Positions 57,932-64,000 of a DNA stretch of 64,000 nucleotides are shown piece by piece. Made by a program: the position numbers and the translations under genes. Location of the stretch: positions 124,001-188,000 of the forward strand of contig NZ_RBAL01000005.1 in the NCBI RefSeq assembly GCF_003626535.1. Reading direction: 5' to 3'. The DNA comes from Streptomyces hoynatensis. GTDB lineage: Bacteria > Actinomycetota > Actinomycetes > Streptomycetales > Streptomycetaceae. The notes beneath the pieces are model-generated. The model had not been told where the DNA came from, made no database searches, and saw only the letters and a list, made by a program, of their open reading frames with translations. Each line of letters opens with the position of its first letter. The stretch's first letter is position 1.

Positions 57932-59524
57932 CTAGCAGGTGGTGCCCTCCTCGGGGGTCTGGCCTTCGAGCAGGTAGGCGTTCACGGCGGCGTCGATGCA
58001 GGGGCTGGTGCCGCCGTAGGCGGTGTGGCCGTCGCCGTCGTAGGTAAGGAGTACGCCGGAGGACAGCTGGTCGGCGAGGCCCTGGGCCCAGGAGTACGGG
58101 GTCGCCGGGTCGCGGGTGGTGCCGACGACGACGATGTCGTTGGCGCCCTCGGCCTCGATGGTCACCGGGGCGCCGGTCGGCTCCACCGGCCAGGCCGCGC
58201 ACTGGAGGGTGGCCCAGGCGAAGTCGCGGCCGAAGGTGGGGGACGCCTCCTCGTAGGCCGGCAGGTTCTCCTCGACCTCGTCCTCGGTCGCGTTGCCCGC
58301 GGGGCTGTCGAGGCAGCTGATGGCCGGGAAGGCGAACATGTCGGTGCCGTAGGAGCCGTCGGGCTCGCGGGAGTTGTACTCGTCGGCGAGGGCGAGCAGC
58401 TGGTCGCCGTTGCCCTGGCTGATCGCGGCGCGCAGGGCCTCGCGCAGCTGCTCCCACATGTAGTCGGAGTACATCGCCATCGAGACGCCGGTGGAGGCGA
58501 GGGATTCGGTCAGCGGGCGGTCCGGGTCGGAGGTGGGCAGCGGCTCGGCGTCGACCTGCTCGAAGAAGTCGAGGAGGCGCTGCGAGGCGTCGTCCCCGCC
58601 CTGGGTGCCGAGCGGGCAGTCCGGCCTGGAGGCGCAGTCCTCGGCGAAGGAGCGGAACGCGGTCTCGAAGCCGCCCGCCTGCTGGCGGTCGGTGTCGAGG
58701 GTGGGGAACCGCGGGTCGATCGCGCCGTCGAGCACCAGCCGCCCGACGCGCTGCGGGAACAGGCCGGCGTAGACCGCGCCGAGCTTGGTGCCGTAGGAGA
58801 AGCCCACGTAGTGGAGCTGGTCGTCGCCGAGGAGCGCGCGCAGCACGTCCATGTCGCGGGCCGACTCGATGGTGGAGATGTGGCCGAGGAGGTCGCCGGA
58901 GTGCTCCGCGCAGGAGGCGGCGAACTCGTCGAAGGAGGAGAGCAGGGTGTCGATCTCGTCCTGCGAGTCGGGGGTGCGGTCGTTCAGGGTGAACTCGTCC
59001 ATCTGCTCGCCCGACATGCACTGCACCGGCTCGCTGGCCCCGGTGCCGCGCGGGTCGACGGCGACCACGTCGTAGTGGGAGGTGACCTCGGAGGAGAAGA
59101 TGTACGAGGCGGAGTCCTGGGCGAAGTCGACGGCGGAGGCGCCGGGTCCGCCCGGGTTGACCAGGAGGGAGCCGATGCGCGACGACGGGTCGGTGGCCTG
59201 GGAGCGGGTGACGGTCAGCTCCAGGTCCTGGTCGGGGTCGACGTTCTCGTAGTCGAGGGGGACCCGCATCGTGGCGCACTCGAAGCCGGCCTCGCAGGGC
59301 TGCCAGCTCAGCTGCTGCTCGTAGTAGGGGTCGAGCTCCGCGGGGATCTCCTCGGGGAGGGCCTCGAGCACGGGAGCGTCGGGGGCTTCCGGGGGCGGGG
59401 TCTGCTCGCTGCCGCTGGGGGACTCCGAGGGCGCCCGCTGGTCGGGGCGGTCGTCGGACGAGCAGCCGACGGCGCCCGCCAGCAGGGCCGTTGCGGTACA
59501 GAGGGCGAGGACGGGCTTGCGCAT
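57932..59524 (-). CDS. Tripeptidyl aminopeptidase-like alpha/beta-hydrolase lipoprotein (Slp/Tap type)
   Basis: 530-residue secreted peptidase. The lipoprotein signal MRKPVLALCTATALLAGAVGC has a lipobox (LAGAVGC) with Cys21; an acidic Pro/Glu linker follows. The alpha/beta-hydrolase fold has GSLLVNPGGPGASAVDFA (oxyanion region), VVAVDPRGTGASEPV, the nucleophile Ser in HYVGFSYGTKLGAVYAGLFP, catalytic Asp in VVVGTTRDPATPYSWA and His in LLTYDGDGHTAYG, and the C-terminal TAP domain with CIDAAVNAYLLEGQTP. Streptomyces Slp/Tap enzymes trim N-terminal tripeptides from extracellular proteins. ATG at 59524 follows GGGGGAA. It lies next to holB and tmk, as in other Streptomyces chromosomes. Confidence 0.9.
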   Translation of the reverse strand: MRKPVLALCTATALLAGAVGCSSDDRPDQRAPSESPSGSEQTPPPEAPDAPVLEALPEEIPAELDPYYEQQLSWQPCEAGFECATMRVPLDYENVDPDQDLELTVTRSQATDPSSRIGSLLVNPGGPGASAVDFAQDSASYIFSSEVTSHYDVVAVDPRGTGASEPVQCMSGEQMDEFTLNDRTPDSQDEIDTLLSSFDEFAASCAEHSGDLLGHISTIESARDMDVLRALLGDDQLHYVGFSYGTKLGAVYAGLFPQRVGRLVLDGAIDPRFPTLDTDRQQAGGFETAFRSFAEDCASRPDCPLGTQGGDDASQRLLDFFEQVDAEPLPTSDPDRPLTESLASTGVSMAMYSDYMWEQLREALRAAISQGNGDQLLALADEYNSREPDGSYGTDMFAFPAISCLDSPAGNATEDEVEENLPAYEEASPTFGRDFAWATLQCAAWPVEPTGAPVTIEAEGANDIVVVGTTRDPATPYSWAQGLADQLSSGVLLTYDGDGHTAYGGTSPCIDAAVNAYLLEGQTPEEGTTC

Positions 59525-59574
59525 GGTTCCCCCGTGCGTGGCGTGTGGGCTGGTGAGGTGGGAAGCCTGGTGGC

Positions 59575-60777
59575 TCAGCGCAGCGCCATGGTCATCGCCT
59601 CTACGGCGAGGAGCGGCGCCACGTTGCGGTCCAGGGCTCTGCGGCATTCGAGGACGGCCTCCATCCGGCGCAGGGTGCGCTCGGGTCTGGAGGAGGCGGC
59701 CACCCGCTCGACGGCGGCCGCCGTCTCCCCGCCGGCGAGCGCGACGCCGGTGCCGAACTGGCGGGCCAGCACGTCGCGGTAGAAGGCGGTGAGGTCGGTG
59801 AGGGCCAGGTCGAGGGCGTCGCGCTGGGTGCGGGTGGCGCGGCGCTTCTGGCGCTCCTCCAGGTCCTTCATGGCCCCGGCGGTGCCGCGCGGCAGCCGCT
59901 TGCCCTCGGCGGCACCGAGCGCGGCGCGCAACTCCTCCGCCTCCTTCTCGTCCAGCTCGGCGGCGAGTTGCCTGGCGTCCTCGGCGGCGGCGTCGACGAG
60001 CTCCTGGGCGGCGCGCAGGCAGCCGCCGACGTCGCCGACGCGCTCGGGCAGCCTGAGGACGGCGAGCCGCCTGGCGCGGGCGCGCTCGTCGGTGGCCAGG
60101 CGCCTGGCGCGCCCGACGTGGCCCTGGGTCGCCTGGGCGGCGGCGAGCGCGACGTCCGGCTCGATGCCGTCGCGGCGCACGAGGACGTCGGCGACGGCGG
60201 CGACGGGCGGGGTGCGCAGCGCGAGGTGGCGGCAGCGGGAGCGGATCGTGGGCAGCACATCCTCGGTCGAGGGGGCGCACAGCAGCCACACGGTGCGCGG
60301 GGCGGGCTCTTCCACGGCCTTCAGCAGGACGTTGCCCGCGCCCTCGGTGAGGCGGTCGGCGTCCTCCAGGACGATGACCTGCCAACGGCCGCCCGCGGGG
60401 GCGAGCTGGGCCCTGCGGACCAGTTCGCGGGTCTCCTTGACGCCGATGGTGAGCAGGTCGGTGCGCAGCACCTCCACGTCGGCGTGGGTGCCGATGAGGG
60501 AGGTGTGGCAGCCGTCGCAGAAGCCGCAGCCCGGGGCGCCGCCGAGGGCGCGGTCGGGGCTGACGCACTGGAGGGCGGCGGCGAACGCGCGGGCCGCGGT
60601 GGAACGCCCCGAGCCCGGCGGGCCGGTGAACAGCCAGGCGTGGGTCATGGCGGAGCCGGCGAGGGCGGCCTCCTCGCCGCGGCCGGCGGCGGTGACGTAC
60701 GCGTCGGCGCCGCGCGCGGCGGCGGCGAGCTGCGCGGCGACCCGGTCCTGGCCGACCAGGTCGTCCCACACCGTCAT
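59575..60777 (-). CDS. holB: DNA polymerase III delta prime subunit
   Basis: 400-residue clamp-loader subunit. Seen: VWDDLVGQDRVAAQLAAAAR at the start, a P-loop FTGPPGSGRSTAARAFAAALQC in which Arg replaces the usual Lys, a zinc-binding cluster APGCGFCDGCHTSL, sensor-type motif WQVIVLEDADRLTEGAGNVLLKAVEEPAPRTVWLLC, and TIRSRCRHLALRTPP. The C-terminal collar domain includes a charged helix (AGAMKDLEERQKRRATRTQRDALDLALTDLTAFYRDVL). ATG at 60777 matches family N termini; GAAGAGG precedes it. Non-canonical P-loops are common in delta prime, which is not a motor. Cytoplasmic, essential for replication. Confidence 0.92.
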   Translation of the reverse strand: MTVWDDLVGQDRVAAQLAAAARGADAYVTAAGRGEEAALAGSAMTHAWLFTGPPGSGRSTAARAFAAALQCVSPDRALGGAPGCGFCDGCHTSLIGTHADVEVLRTDLLTIGVKETRELVRRAQLAPAGGRWQVIVLEDADRLTEGAGNVLLKAVEEPAPRTVWLLCAPSTEDVLPTIRSRCRHLALRTPPVAAVADVLVRRDGIEPDVALAAAQATQGHVGRARRLATDERARARRLAVLRLPERVGDVGGCLRAAQELVDAAAEDARQLAAELDEKEAEELRAALGAAEGKRLPRGTAGAMKDLEERQKRRATRTQRDALDLALTDLTAFYRDVLARQFGTGVALAGGETAAAVERVAASSRPERTLRRMEAVLECRRALDRNVAPLLAVEAMTMALR

Positions 60778-61175
60778 CCTCTTCACCCCTTCCGGCTCGC
60801 CTCGCGCTTCCGACGTGCGCCCGACCATTGTGCGCCAGGGCACCGACAGGGACGCGCGGGCGCCGGGCGGCTCGGCCGTTCGGCTGCCTACACGCGGATC
60901 GGCACCGCGGTGGTTCCTGCCCGCCAGGGCGAGGAGGCGGGCGGGGGTGTGCGGGGAGGGCGTGCGCCCGGCGCGCGTCAGCGGGCATGACGGTGTGCAC
61001 GGGGCGGGCGGGGCGCCCGCCGCGCCTCGGCGGCCATCGCGGCGCCCGCCCCCGCCGTGACAGCGGCCCCTGCCGTGACAGCGGCACCCGCCGCGGCGGC
61101 GGTGCCCGTTCCGGCTCGGTGCCCGTTACGGCCCGGCACCCGTCCCGGCTCGGGTGTCGCCGCCGGACGTGCCGG
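60778..61175. other. holB-tmk intergenic region
   Basis: 398 bases, G+C-rich. Direct repeats of GCCGTGACAGCGGC occur at 61054 and 61072, and variants of GTGCCCGTT/CGGCTCGG at 61107-61152. No convincing promoter, hairpin with T run or gene was found; the holB promoter should lie here. Confidence 0.4.
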
Positions 61176-64000
61176 CTAGCGGCGGTTGCCCTCGCCCGGG
61201 GCGCCCGGGGTGTCGGGACCCTCCGGGTCCTCCTGGTCCTCGGGGCGGTAGCGGCCGAGGAGTTCGTCGGCGAGGGTGGGGAGGTCGTCCAGCGGGGTCT
61301 CCTCGGCCCACTGGGGCCGCGGGGGTGCGGCGTCGTCCGGGCCCGCCGCGTCCTCGGGGATGCGGGGCAGCGGCCGGGTCTCGCCGACCTCGCCGCCCGC
61401 GGCGTACGGCGCCCCCGGGGCGCCGCCCGGCTGGTCGGGCCTGGGGATCACCGCGGTGTCCTCGTCGTCCGGGGCGCCGGGGGCCGCGCCCGGGCGCGGA
61501 AGCTGCTGGGTCTCGGCGTTGTCGGCCGCGGCCAGCCTGGCCTCCTCGGCCCGTAGCAGGGCCTCCTCGGCCTTGCGCTGCTTCTCGCGCCGGCGCTCCT
61601 CGGCCTGGGCGCGCAGCCGCGCCTCCTCCTCGGCCTCGCGGCGGCGGCGTTCCTCCTCCTCGCGGCGCAGCCGCTCCTCCGCCTCGCGGCGGCGGCGCTC
61701 CTCCTCGGCCAGCCGCCTCGCCTCCTCGGCGCGCAGCCGCGCCTCCTCGGCCCGGCGCGCCTCCTCCGCGAGCCTGCGCTCCTCCTCCTCACGGCGCCTG
61801 CGCTCCTCGGCCTCGGCGCGCAGGCGCGCCTCCTCCTCCAGGCGCTCGCGCTCCCGGCGCGCTTCCTCCTCCTTGCGCTGCCTTTCCTCCTCGGCCCGCC
61901 GCCTGGCCTCCTCCTCGGCCCGGCGCCGCGCCTCCTCCCTGGCGCGCAGCTCGGCCTCGGACAGGGGCAGCATCTGGTCGAGCCGGTGCCTGGCGGCCCT
62001 GGTGACGGACTCGGGGTCCTGGCCGGCGTCGATGACGAGGTAGCGGGCGGGGTCGGCGGCGGCCAGGGCGAGGAATCCGGCGCGCACCCGCTGGTGGAAC
62101 TCGCTCGGCTCCGACTCCAGGCGGTCGGGCGCCTCGGTGAAGCGCTCGCGGGCCGTCTCGGGGGACACGTCGAGCAGGACGGTGAGGTGCGGGACGAGGC
62201 CGCGCGTCGCCCAGCGCGAGATCCGCGCGACCTCGGTGGAGGAGAGGTCGCGCCCCGCGCCCTGGTAGGCGACGGAGGAGTCGATGTACCGGTCGCTGAT
62301 GACGACGGCCCCCCGCTCCAGGGCGGGCCTGACGACGGAGTCGACGTGCTCGGCGCGGTCGGCCGCGTACAGCAGGGCCTCCGCGTGGTGGGACAGGCCG
62401 CCCGAGGAGACGTCGAGCAGGATGGAACGCAGCCGCTGCCCGATGGGGGTCGCGCCCGGCTCCCTGGTGACGACCACCTCGTGGCCCTTGGCGCGAATCC
62501 ACTCGGCGAGCGCCTCGACCTGGGTGGACTTGCCGGCGCCGTCGCCGCCCTCGACGGCGATGAAGAAGCCGTGGGGCGCGGGGGCCGAGGCGGGCTCCGC
62601 GGAGCGCGCCGGGGTGCGGACGGCCGCGGCGAGGTCGCGGCGCAGCGAGACGCCGCGCCGGTCGTCGGTGCGGCCGAGCACGATCGCCGCGACGGGGAGC
62701 AGCAGGACGCCGACGATGACCAGGGTGAACGCGGCCCCGCCCTGGTCGATGGTGAACCGGCCGCGTTCGACGCGGTGCGGGCCGATCAGCGCGGCGGCCA
62801 GGGGGGCGGCGACGGCGCAGAGCGCGACGGCGATCCTGACCACGGCGTGCAGGTGCCTGGTCAGCCTCGGCCGCCGGAACTCCTCGGTCTCCTGGTCGAG
62901 CAGCACGTGCCCGGTCTGGGCGGCGATCCCCGCGGTGACGCCGGCGGCGGCCGCGATGAAGAGCACGGTGGCCGGGTCGGAGACGAGGCCGACGCCGAAC
63001 AGGCCGATGCCGGTGAGGGCGAGGGCGAGGGCGAACAGGCGACGGCGCGAGAGGGCGGGCAGGGTCGCGGGCGCCAGGCGCGTGCCGGCGGCCACGCCCC
63101 CGCTGAGCGCCAGCACGAGGATGCCGTACTCCACGGGGCCGCCGCCGAGTTCGAGGACGTGGAGGGCGGCGAGGGAGACGGAGGCGGCGCCGGCGCCGGC
63201 GAGGGCCGCGCAGCCGAGGACGAGCACGCCGATCGCGCCGGTCCTGCCGCGGTCGGGGGTGGTGCCCGCGGTGGGGCGGCGCAGGCCGTCGAGCGGGGAG
63301 ACGGGCCGGCGCGGCTCGGCCTGGGGCAGCCGCAGGAAGTACAGCACCGAGATGGCCGCGGCGAAGAAGCCGGCCGCCACGTAGGAGGCCAGGGCGGCCT
63401 GGTGGGTGCCGAACCAGTCGAGGCCGGTGGCGAGCAGGTTGCCGATCAGGCCGGCGGCGATCAGGGTCGCGGCGGCCACCGGCAGCGCGAGGTAGCCGCT
63501 GCGCAGCCACAGCCGCCGCAGCGCCTCCTGGTGGTCGGGCAGCGGCCTGACGGCGGCGCCCTCGGGCGGCGGCGGGGGCAGCAGGGCGGGGGCGACCCCG
63601 TCCCTGGCGATGGTCCAGACGCGTTCGGCGAGCCCGGTGACCACGACGGTGGCCAGGAGGTAGGCGTAGGCGCTGTTGGGGGTCCAGTCGATCCACAGCG
63701 GGGCGATGATGAGCAGGACGGCGCGCAGCGCGTCCGCGCCGATCATGGTCCAGCGGCGGTCGAGGGGCCCGGCGGGGGCGAGCAGCCCGGCGAGGGGCCG
63801 CAGCAGCACGACGCCGGCCAGCGCGGTGGCGGCGATCCTGGCGGCCACGGTGACCGTGACGGCCAGGGCCAGGCCGCGGTACTCCCCGCCGAAGAGCGGC
63901 TCGCCGCCGTCCTCGGGCACGTGCAGGGCGGCCTGCACGGTGAGCAGCACCAGGGCCAGCAGCGCGAGAGCGTCTCCGATGCCTCCGGCGAACTGCGCCT
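61176..64000 (-). CDS. tmk: dTMP kinase fused to MFS-like membrane domain, 5' partial
   Basis: The C-terminal half is thymidylate kinase, which phosphorylates dTMP for DNA synthesis: P-loop FFIAVEGGDGAGKSTQVEALAEW, TREPGATPIGQRLRSILLD, the DRY motif in VVISDRYIDSSVAYQGAGR, and the LID region LLDVSPETARERF. The N-terminal half visible here (complement 62640-64000) is hydrophobic, with about ten membrane helices (LALAVTVTVAARIAATALAGVVLL, YLALPVAAATLIAAGLIGNLLA) like an MFS protein, a fusion known in Streptomyces. A long Glu/Arg coiled coil (about 61500-61960) with RRRAEEEARRRAEEE repeats and an acidic, Pro-rich tail end the protein. The frame runs off the window, so the start is not seen. Confidence 0.9.
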   Translation of the reverse strand, partial: AQFAGGIGDALALLALVLLTVQAALHVPEDGGEPLFGGEYRGLALAVTVTVAARIAATALAGVVLLRPLAGLLAPAGPLDRRWTMIGADALRAVLLIIAPLWIDWTPNSAYAYLLATVVVTGLAERVWTIARDGVAPALLPPPPPEGAAVRPLPDHQEALRRLWLRSGYLALPVAAATLIAAGLIGNLLATGLDWFGTHQAALASYVAAGFFAAAISVLYFLRLPQAEPRRPVSPLDGLRRPTAGTTPDRGRTGAIGVLVLGCAALAGAGAASVSLAALHVLELGGGPVEYGILVLALSGGVAAGTRLAPATLPALSRRRLFALALALTGIGLFGVGLVSDPATVLFIAAAAGVTAGIAAQTGHVLLDQETEEFRRPRLTRHLHAVVRIAVALCAVAAPLAAALIGPHRVERGRFTIDQGGAAFTLVIVGVLLLPVAAIVLGRTDDRRGVSLRRDLAAAVRTPARSAEPASAPAPHGFFIAVEGGDGAGKSTQVEALAEWIRAKGHEVVVTREPGATPIGQRLRSILLDVSSGGLSHHAEALLYAADRAEHVDSVVRPALERGAVVISDRYIDSSVAYQGAGRDLSSTEVARISRWATRGLVPHLTVLLDVSPETARERFTEAPDRLESEPSEFHQRVRAGFLALAAADPARYLVIDAGQDPESVTRAARHRLDQMLPLSEAELRAREEARRRAEEEARRRAEEERQRKEEEARRERERLEEEARLRAEAEERRRREEEERRLAEEARRAEEARLRAEEARRLAEEERRRREAEERLRREEEERRRREAEEEARLRAQAEERRREKQRKAEEALLRAEEARLAAADNAETQQLPRPGAAPGAPDDEDTAVIPRPDQPGGAPGAPYAAGGEVGETRPLPRIPEDAAGPDDAAPPRPQWAEETPLDDLPTLADELLGRYRPEDQEDPEGPDTPGAPGEGNRR

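Noticed and set aside
57722..59782. 686-codon plus-strand frame opposite the peptidase gene
   Set aside because: Antisense to a clear alpha/beta-hydrolase with lipobox.

Overview
The window looks like a Streptomyces (or close Streptomycineae) chromosome. G+C is very high, GTG and TTG starts are common, ATGA/GTGA gene overlaps are frequent, and there is a Streptomyces-type ESX/type VII secretion (T7SS) cluster. The right end carries the core order tmk-holB-tripeptidyl aminopeptidase-tRNA-Thr. No rRNA genes, CRISPR arrays or insertion sequences were seen.

Layout. 1-14.5 kb is a mosaic of single genes: a partial hydroxyacid dehydrogenase, two VOC-fold proteins, an MFS exporter with a divergent WYL regulator, TerB and TerD stress proteins, an OsmC-like protein, WrbA, a phosphatase, a Tat-exported berberine-bridge-type flavoenzyme and a pair of related membrane-linked proteins. 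At 14.7-19.8 kb lies a 1,674-residue SAMD9-like STAND protein with a kinase-like head and a LOTUS-like tail. 19.8-24.8 kb holds an NmrA/TetR pair with three operators, a GH54 arabinofuranosidase and a Crp/Fnr regulator. 24.9-28.6 kb is a three-gene overlapping operon: a class III nucleotidyl cyclase-like protein, a degenerate P-loop/helical-repeat protein and an unrecognised protein. 28.7-31.1 kb is an XRE regulator with three small overlapping genes, two of them cysteine-rich.

31.3-47.2 kb (minus strand) is a complete T7SS operon. It encodes two Esx-like proteins, an EspC-like protein, two large candidate substrates, EccC, EccD, mycosin, EccB, EccE and a terminal unknown. EccC-EccB-EccD-EccE would form the membrane channel, mycosin the protease on its outer face, and the upstream small helical genes the likely cargo. 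An XRE-transmembrane-ricin-like sensor lies just upstream.

48.7-53.4 kb has a hexapeptide-repeat protein, a MarR/methyltransferase pair, a GNAT acetyltransferase and an MFS exporter behind a structured leader with a small ORF. 53.8-57.2 kb is a small island of lower G+C in the 3' end of tRNA-Thr(CGT). It carries a nuclease-methyltransferase fusion plus a specificity subunit, laid out like a BcgI-type (type IIB) restriction-modification system. It has 38-bp att repeats and direct repeats flanking the inferred attP core, but no integrase. A diverged third copy of the tRNA 3' end at 51.5 kb suggests repeated insertion at this locus.

Stretches over 300 bases without a gene are described as features. 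Many of them hold short tandem repeats unique to that spot. Starts were placed by eye from Shine-Dalgarno sites, overlaps and family N termini; functions are inferred from motifs, with no database search.
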